This document shows positions 29,530-37,606 of a DNA stretch of 64,000 bases, piece after piece. The DNA is from Variovorax sp. J22P240. GTDB lineage: Bacteria > Pseudomonadota > Gammaproteobacteria > Burkholderiales > Burkholderiaceae_C. Made by a program: the position numbers and the translations under genes. Position 1 is the first letter of the stretch. Every line of letters starts with the position of its first letter. The notes beneath the pieces are model-generated. The model did no database searches. It was not told where the DNA came from and saw nothing but the letters and a program-made list of their open reading frames with translations. The stretch lies in contig NZ_JASZYR010000002.1 of NCBI RefSeq assembly GCF_030316855.1, forward strand, positions 434,001-498,000, read 5' to 3'.

Positions 29530-29562
29530 GAGCAGGGCCGCCCATGCGGCCCTGCTCATTTT
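29530..29562 (+). terminator. Strong hairpin between the lipoprotein and dehydrogenase genes
   Basis: GAGCAGGGCCGC, loop CCAT, GCGGCCCTGCTC (12-bp perfect stem), followed by ATTTTCC, ending 26 bases before the dehydrogenase start. Reads as an intrinsic terminator or attenuator with a weak T-run. The preceding 100 bases hold no gene and no recognised RNA. Confidence 0.65.
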
Positions 29563-29587
29563 CCGACCGACTCCAAGGACTCCAGCC

Positions 29588-31024
29588 ATGCAGAACTTCG
29601 ACAACCTCATCAATGGCGAATGGCTCGCCGGTGTCAGCTACAGCGCCAACACCAACCCGAGCAACCTTTCGGACGTGCTGGGCCAGTACGCCCAGGGCGA
29701 CGCGAACCAGGTGAATGCCGCGGTCGCGGCCGCCACCGCGGCCTTCCCCGCCTGGTCCACCGGCGGCATCCAGGCGCGATCCGAAGCGCTCGACAAGATC
29801 GGCAATGAAATCCTTGCGCGCAAGGAAGAACTCGGCACGCTGCTCGCGCGTGAAGAAGGCAAGACCAAGGCCGAAGGCATCGGCGAGGCCACGCGCGCGG
29901 GCCAGATCTTCAAGTTCTTCGCCGGCGAATGCCTGCGGCTTTCGGGCGAAGTCATCCCCTCGGTCCGCCCCGGCATCGGCGTGGAGATCACCCGCGAACC
30001 GGTGGGCGTCGTGGGCCTCATCACGCCGTGGAACTTCCCGATCGCGATTCCCGCGTGGAAGATCGCCCCGGCGCTGGCCTTCGGCAATTGCGTGGTGCTG
30101 AAGCCCGCCGACCTCGTGCCCGGCTGCGCCTGGGCGCTGGCGGAGATCATCAGCCGCTCGGGCATTCCAGCGGGTGTGTTCAACCTCGTGATGGGCCGTG
30201 GCAGCGTCATCGGCGATGCGTTGGTCAGCCACCCAGGCATCCACGCGATCAGTTTCACCGGTTCGGTGGGCGTGGGCCGCAACATCGCGGTGCAATGCGC
30301 GACCAATCACAAGAAGGTGCAGTTGGAGATGGGCGGCAAGAACCCGCAGGTGGTGCTGGACGACGCGGACCTGAACCAGGCCGTCGAACTCAGCGTGCAG
30401 AGCGCGTTCTACTCGACCGGCCAGCGCTGCACGGCATCGAGCCGGCTGATCGTCACCCAAGGCATCTACCCCAAGTTCATCGAGGCGATGAAGGCGCGCA
30501 TGGCCAAGATCAAGGTGGGCGACGCGCTTGCACAGGGCACGGACATCGGACCGGTCTCTAGCGAGAGCCAGTTGCAGCAGGACTTGAACTACATCGAGAT
30601 CGGTCAGGGCGAAGGCGCCACGTTGGCCGCGGGCGGCGAGCGGCTCAAGCTCGACACCGAAGGCTTCTACATGTCGCCTGCGCTGTTCAGCGAATCCGTC
30701 GCCAGCATGCGCATCAACAAGGAAGAGATCTTCGGTCCGGTCGCCAGCGTGATCCGGGTGAAGAACTACGAAGAGGCGCTGGCCACGGCCAACGACACGG
30801 AGTTCGGACTCTCGGCAGGCATCGCGACCACCAGTCTGAAGTTCGCGACGCACTTCAAGCGCCACAGCCAGGCCGGCATGGTGATGGTGAACCTGCCGAC
30901 TGCGGGGGTCGACTACCACGTGCCCTTCGGCGGCCGCAAGGGATCGAGCTACGGCCCGCGCGAGCAGGGGCGCTACGCGCAGGAGTTCTTCACTGTCGTG
31001 AAGACGGCCTACACGCTGGCTTGA
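29588..31024 (+). CDS. 2-ketoglutarate semialdehyde (2,5-dioxovalerate) dehydrogenase
   Basis: 478 aa aldehyde dehydrogenase superfamily. Motifs: TPWNFPIAIPAWKIAPALAFGN, FTGSVGVGRNI (NAD(P) site), LEMGGKNPQVVL (catalytic Glu), GQRCTASSRL (catalytic Cys), EEIFGPVASVIRV. The KGSADH assignment rests on its place after kdgD; the family alone would allow other aldehydes. Converts the KdgD product to 2-oxoglutarate, closing the route to the TCA cycle. ATG at 29588 starts MQNFDNLINGEW, the usual beginning; the terminator hairpin upstream excludes the longer frame. Confidence 0.88.
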   Translation: MQNFDNLINGEWLAGVSYSANTNPSNLSDVLGQYAQGDANQVNAAVAAATAAFPAWSTGGIQARSEALDKIGNEILARKEELGTLLAREEGKTKAEGIGEATRAGQIFKFFAGECLRLSGEVIPSVRPGIGVEITREPVGVVGLITPWNFPIAIPAWKIAPALAFGNCVVLKPADLVPGCAWALAEIISRSGIPAGVFNLVMGRGSVIGDALVSHPGIHAISFTGSVGVGRNIAVQCATNHKKVQLEMGGKNPQVVLDDADLNQAVELSVQSAFYSTGQRCTASSRLIVTQGIYPKFIEAMKARMAKIKVGDALAQGTDIGPVSSESQLQQDLNYIEIGQGEGATLAAGGERLKLDTEGFYMSPALFSESVASMRINKEEIFGPVASVIRVKNYEEALATANDTEFGLSAGIATTSLKFATHFKRHSQAGMVMVNLPTAGVDYHVPFGGRKGSSYGPREQGRYAQEFFTVVKTAYTLA

Positions 31025-31025
31025 G

Positions 31026-31604
31026 TCACCGGGTGCGGATCGCGGTCTTGGGGCGGAAAGCCTTGCAGACCGCGTCGTCGGTTTCCAGGTAGGGCCCGCC
31101 GATCAGGTCGATGCAATAGGGCACTGCAGCAAAAATGCCCTGTACCGTCTGGGTGCCGTCCGCGTTCTTCAGCCCTTCGAGCGTTTCGGCGATCGACTTG
31201 GGCTGGCCCGGGAGGTTGATGATCAGGCTCTGGTTCCTGATCACGGCGACCTGCCGCGACAGAATCGCGGTGGGCACGAAGCGCAGGCTGATCTGCCGCA
31301 TCTGCTCACCGAAGCCCGGCATTTCCTTGTGCGCCACGGCGAGCGTCGCCTCCGGCGTCACGTCGCGCAGCGCCGGCCCGGTGCCGCCTGTCGTCAGCAC
31401 CAGCGAACAGCCTGCGTCGACCAGTTCGATCAGCGCTGCGCTGATGCCGGCCTGATCGTCAGGGATCAGGCGCGACTCGAAGGTGATCGGATTGCGCAGC
31501 GCGCGCTGAAGCCATTCCTGCAGCGCGGGCAGGCCCTTGTCCTCATAAACGCCGCTCGATGCGCGGTCGCTGATTGACACGATCCCAATACGTACGGATT
31601 CCAC
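31026..31604 (-). CDS. mog: Molybdopterin adenylyltransferase
   Basis: 192 aa MogA/MoaB fold. Motifs RIGIVSISDRASSGVYEDKG, LVLTTGGTGPALRDVTPEA and LIINLPGQPKSIAETLEGL. Adenylylates molybdopterin in Moco synthesis, needed for NasA encoded 9 kb away. Convergent with the dehydrogenase gene (1-base gap). A dispersed repeat copy lies upstream between it and darP. Confidence 0.95.
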   Translation of the reverse strand: MESVRIGIVSISDRASSGVYEDKGLPALQEWLQRALRNPITFESRLIPDDQAGISAALIELVDAGCSLVLTTGGTGPALRDVTPEATLAVAHKEMPGFGEQMRQISLRFVPTAILSRQVAVIRNQSLIINLPGQPKSIAETLEGLKNADGTQTVQGIFAAVPYCIDLIGGPYLETDDAVCKAFRPKTAIRTR

Positions 31605-31627
31605 CGAAGCCTCCTACGCCAGACTAA

Positions 31628-31720
31628 AAACACCGCGGAACCGGCTTTGCCGGGCCGCTGGTGTTGCCCCCGGTGAGGGGGTGGGCGGCCACACGAAGTG
31701 GGCAAGCCTGGGGGAGAGCC
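31628..31720 (+). repeat. Dispersed ~95-bp repeat, copy B
   Basis: AAACACCGCGGAACCGGC..GCCGGGCCGCTGGTGTT, CCCCCGGTGAGGGGG, CACGAAGTG and GCCTGGGGG in the same order as copy A, with a few substitutions and small indels. Sits just 3' of the darP stop and 24 bases upstream of mog. Confidence 0.8.
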
Positions 31721-31729
31721 CAAGTCCAG

Positions 31730-32386
31730 TCATGCATCTTCCTCGCGCGACTGAGCGGCGGCTTCGGCCGCGTGGTCGTCCGCGCCATGCACGCCCAGTT
31801 GTGCGCGTACGAGCTGGAACACCTCGCGGTAGGCCTTGCCCTGGCGCGGCGCTTCGCCGGGCGGGCCGGCCTTGATGTCCTTGCGCGCCTGGCGGATCAG
31901 GGCGCGCAGCTGCTGGGCGTCGGTGCCGGGGTGGGTTTCGATCCAGCCGCCCAGCGCGTCGTCGTCAGCGATGAGGCGATCGCGCCACCGCTCGGCGTCG
32001 TGAAGCACGGCGGTTTCCTGCGCGGGGCCGCGGTTCTGCTCGTCGAGCGCCGAGCGGACCGTGTCGAGCGTGGCGGCGTCGAGGCCGCGCATCAGCTTGC
32101 CGATGAACTGCATCTGGCGGCGCTTGCCCTCGAAGTTGGTGATGCGTTTGGCTTCTTCGATCGCGTCCTTCAGCTTGTCGCCGAGGTCGAGCTTGTCGAA
32201 GAGCCCGGCGCGCAGCGCGAGCAGCGCTTCGCCGAGCGCCTGAAGTTCGGCGCTTTCGCGTTTGAGGTCGGTCTTGCTTGCCGCGTCGGTGCCTTTGAGC
32301 TCACGCTTGAGTTCAAGGTCGAGTTCGCTGCCTTCGGCGACGAACTGGCCGCGGACGAAGTAGCCTTTTTTAGGTTTGCGGGACAT
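31730..32386 (-). CDS. darP: Ribosome-associated protein DarP (YjgA, DUF615)
   Basis: 218 aa. Helical DUF615 protein: MSRKPKKGYFVRGQFVAEGSELDLELKRELKG, LQALGEALLALRAGLFDKLDLGDKLKDAIEEAKRITNFEGKRRQMQFIGKLMRGLD, WRDRLIADD. Promotes late 50S assembly near the peptidyl-transferase centre (known for E. coli). The divergent arrangement with pmbA (58-base gap) is conserved in many proteobacteria. ATG at 32386 chosen for the conserved MSRKPKKG start. Confidence 0.95.
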   Translation of the reverse strand: MSRKPKKGYFVRGQFVAEGSELDLELKRELKGTDAASKTDLKRESAELQALGEALLALRAGLFDKLDLGDKLKDAIEEAKRITNFEGKRRQMQFIGKLMRGLDAATLDTVRSALDEQNRGPAQETAVLHDAERWRDRLIADDDALGGWIETHPGTDAQQLRALIRQARKDIKAGPPGEAPRQGKAYREVFQLVRAQLGVHGADDHAAEAAAQSREEDA

Positions 32387-32444
32387 AGAGGCAATCGTTG
32401 GCCGCACCATCGGGAGCTGGGGGCGCAAGTATCATAGCCAACAC

Positions 32445-33815
32445 ATGACCACATCTTCCTCGCGCGCCGATTCCGGCTTCGCCTACAGCCGTTCTTTCTT
32501 CGAAAACCTGGTCGACTCGGCCTTGGCCCACGCCAGGAAGCTCGGAGCGACCGATGCCGGCGCCGAGGCGTCCGAGGGCTGCGGCCTGAGCGTCTCCGTG
32601 CGCAAGGGCGAGCTCGAGAACGTCGAGCGCAACCGCGACAAGTCGCTCGGCGTCACCGTGTACGTCGGCCACCGCCGCGGCAATGCCAGCACGTCCGACT
32701 TCTCCGAGGCCGCCGTGGCGCAGACCGTTCAGGCGGCCTACGACATTGCGCGCTTCACGGCCGAGGATCCGGTCAGCGGCCTGCCCGACGAAGCCGATAT
32801 CGCAAAGGAACAGCCCGATCTGGACCTGTTCCATCCGTGGGACGTCACCAGCGAGCAGGCCGCCACGATGGCGCTCGAATGCGAAGCGGCCGCTTTGTCG
32901 ACCGACAAGCGCATCACCAACAGCGAGGGCGCGGGCGTCTCGGCGCAGCAGAGCCACTTCTTCAGCGCTCACACGCGCGGCTTCCGCGGCGGCTATGCCA
33001 GCTCACGGCATTCGATCTCGGTGGCGCCGATCGCCGGCAAGGGTGACGAGATGCAGCGTGACGCCTGGTACAGCTCCATGCGTTCGGCCGAAGAGTTGGC
33101 GAGCCCGCAAGCCGTCGGCCGCTATGCGGCTGAGCGTGCGCTGAGCCGCCTCAAGTCGCGCAAGATCAAGACGACCGAGTGCCCGGTGCTGTTCGAGTCG
33201 CCGCTGGCGGCCGGATTGCTCGGTGGCCTTGTGCAGGCCACGAGCGGTGGCGCGCTCTATCGCAAGAGCACCTTCCTGCTCGATTCGCTGGGCAAGCCGG
33301 TGCTGCCCAAGCACATCGACGTAGTGGAGGATCCGCACGTGCTGCGCGGCAAGGGCAGCTCGCCCTTCGATGACGAAGGCGTGGTCACGCGCAAGCGCAA
33401 GGTGGTCGATGGGGGGCGGCTCGAAGGCTATTTCCTGAGCACCTATTCGGCGCGCAAGCTGGGAATGAAGACCACCGGCAATGCCGGCGGCTCGCACAAC
33501 CTGACGCTGACCTCGCGGCTCACGAAGAAGGGTGACGACCTCGATGCGATGCTCGCCAAGCTCGGCACCGGCCTGCTGGTGATCGAGCTGATGGGGCAGG
33601 GCGTCAACTACGTGACGGGCGACTACTCGCGCGGCGCGAGCGGCTTCTGGGTCGAGAAGGGGCGGATCGCGTTCCCGGTGCAGGAGATCACCATCGCCGG
33701 CAACCTCAAGGACATGCTGATGGGTATCGAAGCCGTCGGCGCCGATGCGTACAACTACGGCGCAAAGACCACCGGGTCGCTGCTGATCAACCGGATGAAG
33801 GTCGCAGGGAGCTGA
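32445..33815 (+). CDS. pmbA: PmbA (TldE) subunit of the TldD/TldE metallopeptidase
   Basis: 456 aa, the usual length. Blocks SVRKGELENVERNRDKSLGVTVYVGHRRGNASTSDFSE, VPIAGKGDEMQRD-like region, VLFESPLAAGLLGG, GVVTRKRKVVDGGRLEGYFLSTYSARKLGMKTTGNAGGSHNLTL and LMGQGVNYVTGDYSRGASGFWVEKG. TldE lacks the zinc HExxH of TldD and works as its partner in degrading modified peptides and antitoxins; tldD is not in this window. ATG at 32445 selected; 23 earlier codons run into darP's promoter. Confidence 0.95.
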   Translation: MTTSSSRADSGFAYSRSFFENLVDSALAHARKLGATDAGAEASEGCGLSVSVRKGELENVERNRDKSLGVTVYVGHRRGNASTSDFSEAAVAQTVQAAYDIARFTAEDPVSGLPDEADIAKEQPDLDLFHPWDVTSEQAATMALECEAAALSTDKRITNSEGAGVSAQQSHFFSAHTRGFRGGYASSRHSISVAPIAGKGDEMQRDAWYSSMRSAEELASPQAVGRYAAERALSRLKSRKIKTTECPVLFESPLAAGLLGGLVQATSGGALYRKSTFLLDSLGKPVLPKHIDVVEDPHVLRGKGSSPFDDEGVVTRKRKVVDGGRLEGYFLSTYSARKLGMKTTGNAGGSHNLTLTSRLTKKGDDLDAMLAKLGTGLLVIELMGQGVNYVTGDYSRGASGFWVEKGRIAFPVQEITIAGNLKDMLMGIEAVGADAYNYGAKTTGSLLINRMKVAGS

Positions 33816-33817
33816 GC

Positions 33818-34591
33818 TTGGTTGCGCCGGCCGGCTGCCCGGCGCGGCAGCCGGCCCTGTCCGGGCCTGTCGCGCCACATGGAGTTCGCATCGAGGCGGT
33901 GACGCTGGTGCGCGGCAACGAGCGGGTCTTCGACGATCTGACGCTGAACCTCCAGGAGGCGCGGATCGGGCTGATCGGTGACAACGGGGCCGGCAAGAGC
34001 AGCTTGTTTCGTCTCATCAGCGGGCTTGATGCGCCACAGCAGGGACGCGTCGTCCTGTCCGCCAACGAATCGCAGGAAGACCGTCGCCGGCGGCCATCGC
34101 CGCACGTGGGGCTCATGTTCCAGAACCCCGACGACCAGATCATCTTTCCGACCGTGGCCGAGGAGTTGGCCTTCAGCCTGACGGCGCGCGGGCAAACGCG
34201 GGATGTTGCACGGCAACAAGTGCGCGAGTTCCTCGCACGGCGCGGAATGGACGCCTGGGCCGGACGTGCCATCGGCGAGCTGAGCCAAGGCCAGCGGCAG
34301 CAGGTGTGCCTTCTGGCCCTGCAGATCAGCGAACCGGCGACGCTGCTGCTCGACGAGCCGTTCGCGAGCCTCGATCTGCCGAGCCAGGCACGGCTGGCCG
34401 CGCAACTCGAAGCGACGCAGCAGCAGGTCATCCTGTCGACCCACCTGCTCGAACACGTGCACGGTTTCGAGCGCGTGTTGTGGCTGGAACGCGGCAGCGT
34501 GCGTGCCGACGGTCCGGGTCACGAGGTCTGCGAGGCCTATGCCGAGTACGTGCGCCAGCGTGTGCGGGCCGAACAGGGCAGGCATGCGTAG
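33818..34591 (+). CDS. bioM: Biotin ECF transporter ATPase BioM
   Basis: 257 aa ABC ATPase of the energy-coupling-factor type. Walker A GDNGAGKSS, Q-loop MFQNPDDQIIFPTVAEELAF (the ECF A-component pattern), signature LSQGQRQQ, Walker B LLLDEPFASLD, His in LSTHLLEH. Powers biotin uptake with BioN and BioY. TTG start two bases after the pmbA stop, six bases after GGGAG; the first 20 residues are not family-like, so the true start could be later. Overlaps bioN by eight bases. Confidence 0.93.
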   Translation: MVAPAGCPARQPALSGPVAPHGVRIEAVTLVRGNERVFDDLTLNLQEARIGLIGDNGAGKSSLFRLISGLDAPQQGRVVLSANESQEDRRRRPSPHVGLMFQNPDDQIIFPTVAEELAFSLTARGQTRDVARQQVREFLARRGMDAWAGRAIGELSQGQRQQVCLLALQISEPATLLLDEPFASLDLPSQARLAAQLEATQQQVILSTHLLEHVHGFERVLWLERGSVRADGPGHEVCEAYAEYVRQRVRAEQGRHA

Positions 34592-35177
34592 CCTTTATTC
34601 GGCGCAGCGCACCTGGCTCCACGCGATCCCGGCGTGGATCAAGCTCGTGCTCCTGTCCGTGTGCGGCACGCTCCTGGTGCTGGTCGACCGGCCGATGTAC
34701 CTGGTCGTCGCCTGCGTCGCGGTGCTGCTGGTCTTCGTCTCTCTCGGGCCGGCCGCATGGCGACGCCTGCGCGTGCTGGGTGGCGTGGCCATCGCCGGCG
34801 GACTGATCCTCGTCTTTCACTGGGCACTGGGCACCACCTGGCTCGGCGCGGCGAGCGCCCTGCGGCTCGCCAGCGCGGCCACGCTGGCCCTGATGCTCAC
34901 GTTGAGCACTCGCTTCGAGGACCTGCTGGCTGTTCTCGAGGCCATCCTGCATCCGTTGCAGCGCATCGGCGTTCCGACCGAACGGATCGCGCTCGGGCTG
35001 GGGCTGATGCTGCGCTTCGCCGAGAACTTCTATGTCCAGTGGCAGCGGCTCGACGACGCCTACCGTGCCCGCACGGGCCGCGGTGGGGGTCTGCGGCTGT
35101 TGGCGCCGCTGACGATCCGCACCCTCCAGACTGCCGAGCGCGTGGCCGATGCGCTGGCCGCGCGGCTGGGCCGATGA
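34584..35177 (+). CDS. bioN: Biotin ECF transporter T component BioN
   Basis: 197 aa, four to five membrane helices and the CbiQ/EcfT pattern: AIPAWIKLVLLSVCGTLL, STRFEDLLAVLEAILHPLQRIGVPTERIALGLGLMLRFAENF, ending with the ARTGRGGGLRLL and LQTAERVADALAARLGR coupling region containing the A-R-G/G-R-type motif. Couples BioM ATP hydrolysis to BioY. ATG at 34584 overlaps the bioM end. Confidence 0.92.
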   Translation: MRSLYSAQRTWLHAIPAWIKLVLLSVCGTLLVLVDRPMYLVVACVAVLLVFVSLGPAAWRRLRVLGGVAIAGGLILVFHWALGTTWLGAASALRLASAATLALMLTLSTRFEDLLAVLEAILHPLQRIGVPTERIALGLGLMLRFAENFYVQWQRLDDAYRARTGRGGGLRLLAPLTIRTLQTAERVADALAARLGR

Positions 35178-35216
35178 ACCCCTGGTCTCCCGCCCCGATT
35201 CACGACTGACCTTTCC

Positions 35217-35807
35217 ATGACCTCGAACTCAACCCTCGCTTCATCCCGATCCCTTTCCTACATCGCGCTGTTCGCGGCCTTGATGGCCGTGTTCGGCCTG
35301 ATCCCGAAGGTCGACCTGCCCTTCGGCGTGCCCATCACTCTGCAGTCGCTGGGTGTGATGCTGGCGGGCTGCCTGTTAGGGCCGCGCCGCGGTTTCCTCG
35401 CCATCGCGTTGTTCCTGCTCGCGGTGGCGCTGGGCCTGCCCCTGCTGCCCGGCGGCCGCGGTGGGCTGAGTGTGTTTGTCGGGCCGACTGCGGGATTTCT
35501 GTTCGGATGGATGTTCGGCGCCGTCGCCTGCGGCCTGACGATGCGCCTGCTGGCGCATCGCCTCGACGGTGCGACCGGCGCGGGCCTGCTGGCGTCGGCC
35601 TTCCTGTCCTGTGCGGTCGGCGGAATCGTCGTGGTCTATGCCTTCGGTATCGTCGGGCTCTCGTGGGTCGCCAGCATGCCGCTGTCGAAAGCGGCGCTGG
35701 CGATGCTGGTCTTCATCCCCGGCGACTTGATCAAGTGCGGCATCTGCGCGATGGTCGTGCAGACCGTGATGCGAGGCATGCCGGGCTGGCGTCTGGGACG
35801 CGATTGA
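35217..35807 (+). CDS. bioY: Biotin transporter substrate-capture component BioY
   Basis: 196 aa, six hydrophobic segments. BioY hallmarks: LPFGVPITLQSLGVMLAGCLLGPRRGFLAIALFLLAVALGLPLLPGGRGGLSVFVGPTAGFLFGW and FIPGDLIKCGICAMVVQ. Binds biotin with high affinity in the inner membrane. Third gene of bioMNY, 39 bases after bioN. No biotin-synthesis gene or BirA-like box was seen nearby. Confidence 0.95.
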   Translation: MTSNSTLASSRSLSYIALFAALMAVFGLIPKVDLPFGVPITLQSLGVMLAGCLLGPRRGFLAIALFLLAVALGLPLLPGGRGGLSVFVGPTAGFLFGWMFGAVACGLTMRLLAHRLDGATGAGLLASAFLSCAVGGIVVVYAFGIVGLSWVASMPLSKAALAMLVFIPGDLIKCGICAMVVQTVMRGMPGWRLGRD

Positions 35808-35826
35808 CGCGACGTTGCAGACGGAG

Positions 35827-36285
35827 CTATGGCTCCCGGCGACGCCTGAAAACCGTCGCCGAAACGTAGTCCTTGCGCGGCCCGCGTACCGTGTGCCGGA
35901 TGGTGAAGCTGCCGTCGACGAGGAAGCGGTAGGCGCTGTCATAGGTGTCGGGCGTGCACAGGTGGGAAGCCGAGCCGGCCAGTGCGTCCGCGTCGCGCAC
36001 GATCCTGATGCGATGGAAGAGGCGGGGCGGCTCCTCCTCGAAGTAGACCGCGAAGCCGCCAGCGGCACGCTCGAAGCGGTATTCGCGATGAGCGTCGAGC
36101 TCCTTGCCGTCGGCCAGCCGGATTCGGCCGTCTTCACGGTACTTCAGCATCGTGGCGTGCTGTGGTGTGAACACCGCGATGCCGGCCATGGTGGCCTGCT
36201 TCTCGATGGTCCGGACCAGGTCCCAGGTGCCTTCGAGCCCATTGAAGACCTCATCGGCGCTGCCCCACGGGGAGATGCGGGGCAT
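35827..36285 (-). CDS. DUF6314 family protein
   Basis: 152 aa, probably a lipocalin-like beta barrel: FNGLEGTWDLVRTIEKQATMAGIAVF, LKYREDGRIRLADGKELDAHREYRFE, EEEPPRLFHRIRI, ASHLCTPDTYDSAYRFLVDGSFTIRHTVRGPRKDYVSATVF. These blocks fit DUF6314, whose function is unknown. The GTW..RTI opening and the alternating strands suggest ligand binding. Its ATG overlaps the nudix stop by one base, so the two are co-translated. Confidence 0.75.
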   Translation of the reverse strand: MPRISPWGSADEVFNGLEGTWDLVRTIEKQATMAGIAVFTPQHATMLKYREDGRIRLADGKELDAHREYRFERAAGGFAVYFEEEPPRLFHRIRIVRDADALAGSASHLCTPDTYDSAYRFLVDGSFTIRHTVRGPRKDYVSATVFRRRREP

Positions 36286-36737
36286 CAGTCCGCGAGGGCT
36301 TTCCGAACCTTGGCGATGGCCCGGACGTAGGGGTCGGCAAAGGCGTCCAGCGGGGCACCCGGAGCCAGCCAGCTGAAGCTGAAGACGAGACCGTCTTCTT
36401 CGGGGCTGCCCATGGCCACATGGTCGAATGCCTCGGGCAAAGGTGCTTGGTGGTGCATCAGGAACAGGTGCCACAACTGCGGATGGCGGTACTTGTTGCC
36501 TTCGATGCCAGCCTCGCAGTAGCGATCGATGGTGCCGAGCGGCACCAGTTCTCCGGTGAAGTGGATACCCGACTCCTCCTGCAACTCGCGGCGCACCGCG
36601 TCCTCAGGTGCTTCGCCGTGCTCGATGGTGCCTTTCGGCAACTGCATGCCTTTGTCCTCGGGATGGTGGAACACCAGAAGGCGGCCGTTGGCGTCCACCA
36701 GGCAGGCACAGGCCTTGAGGACAGGGCTTGGCGTCAC
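36285..36737 (-). CDS. NUDIX hydrolase
   Basis: 150 aa. Complete nudix box G-x5-E-x7-RELQEESGI (GTIEHGEAPEDAVRREL.. at about 36-58) after VFHHPEDKGMQLPKG. Hydrolyses a nucleoside diphosphate linked to another moiety; specificity unknown. Co-transcribed with the DUF6314 gene (overlap) and two bases after yqeY. Confidence 0.93.
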   Translation of the reverse strand: MTPSPVLKACACLVDANGRLLVFHHPEDKGMQLPKGTIEHGEAPEDAVRRELQEESGIHFTGELVPLGTIDRYCEAGIEGNKYRHPQLWHLFLMHHQAPLPEAFDHVAMGSPEEDGLVFSFSWLAPGAPLDAFADPYVRAIAKVRKALAD

Positions 36738-36739
36738 GC

Positions 36740-37189
36740 TCAGCTGCCCGAGAGCGCGGCCTTGACGGCGGCGCTGACCTGGCCCATGTCGGCCTTGCCG
36801 GCCAGGCGCGTCTTGACCACGCCCATGACCTTGCCCATGTCGCCCGGGCCCTTGGCGCCGAGCTCGGCGACGATCGCCTTGACTTCGACAGCCACTTCGT
36901 CGGAGCTCATGCGCTGCGGCAGATAGACCTCCAGCACCTTGATCTCGGCGGCTTCCTTGTCCGCCAGATCGGTGCGGCCGCCCTGAGTGAACGCGGTCAC
37001 CGAGTCCTTGCGCTGCTTGACCAGCTTGTCGACGATGGCCACCACCGCGGCGTCGTCGAGCACGATGCGCTCATCGACTTCTTTCTGCTTGAGGGCGGCG
37101 AGCAGCAGGCGGATAGTGCCCAGGCGCTCCGAGTCCTTGGCGCGCATCGCGGTCTTCATGTCTTCGGTGATCTGGTCCTTGAGACTCAT
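36740..37189 (-). CDS. yqeY: GatB/YqeY domain protein
   Basis: 149 aa. MSLKDQITEDMKTAMRAKDSERLGTIRLLLAALKQKEVDER, VVAIVDKLVKQRKDSV, EVYLPQRMSSDEVAVEV, MGKVMGVVKTRLAGKADMGQVSAAVKAAL: the full YqeY helical domain related to the tRNA-binding tail of GatB. Function uncertain. Lies directly after rpsU on the same strand, a conserved order, but behind the rpsU terminator. ATG at 37189 used. Confidence 0.93.
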   Translation of the reverse strand: MSLKDQITEDMKTAMRAKDSERLGTIRLLLAALKQKEVDERIVLDDAAVVAIVDKLVKQRKDSVTAFTQGGRTDLADKEAAEIKVLEVYLPQRMSSDEVAVEVKAIVAELGAKGPGDMGKVMGVVKTRLAGKADMGQVSAAVKAALSGS

Positions 37190-37210
37190 GGCTGGCTTTC
37201 GTAGGCGGTC

Positions 37211-37248
37211 AAAAAACAAAAGCCGCGGCAGGTATTCCTGGCGCGGCT
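37211..37248 (-). terminator. Intrinsic terminator of rpsU
   Basis: Minus strand: AGCCGCG and CAGG arms pairing around TATT (GC-rich stem with a one-base bulge), followed by TTTTGTTTTTT. 49 bases after the rpsU stop and just before the yqeY start, so yqeY depends on read-through. Confidence 0.8.
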
Positions 37249-37296
37249 CGGAAGCTGCTGAACCGGGCGTTGGCCTGAAGCCAACGCGGCAGGTGC

Positions 37297-37509
37297 TTAG
37301 TACAGCTTCTTGGGGAGCTGCATGCTGCGCACGCGCTTGTAGTGGCGCTTGACGGCTGCTGCCTTCTTGCGCTTGCGCTCGGCGGTCGGCTTTTCGTAGA
37401 ACTCGCGGGCACGCAGGTCGGTCAGCAGGCCGAGCTTTTCGATGGTGCGCTTGAAGCGGCGCAGCGCGACGTCGAACGGCTCGTTTTCTTTTACGCGGAT
37501 GGTGGTCAT
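37297..37509 (-). CDS. rpsU: 30S ribosomal protein bS21
   Basis: 70 aa basic protein: [54 protein letters not shown], ending LPKKLY. Full-length bS21, involved in mRNA start-site base pairing on the 30S platform. Leader of about 100 bases contains two hairpins. Confidence 0.98.
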
Positions 37510-37565
37510 TTAAGAATCGGTTGGTTGAATTTGGCCTGGGGAAGATCGGGCCCCGGGCCGGGGTT

Positions 37566-37595
37566 CCTCAACTGAAATGGAGTAGGCCGTTGAGG
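37566..37595 (-). promoter_or_regulatory. rpsU leader hairpin
   Basis: CCTCAAC (37589-37595 side) pairs with GTTGAGG (37566-37572 side), 7 bp, 16-base loop, followed by a second GC palindrome (GGCCCCGGGCC near 37549). Could be a ribosomal-protein control element; not a family I recognise. Confidence 0.35.
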
Positions 37596-37606
37596 GGAGG
37601 CCAAAG

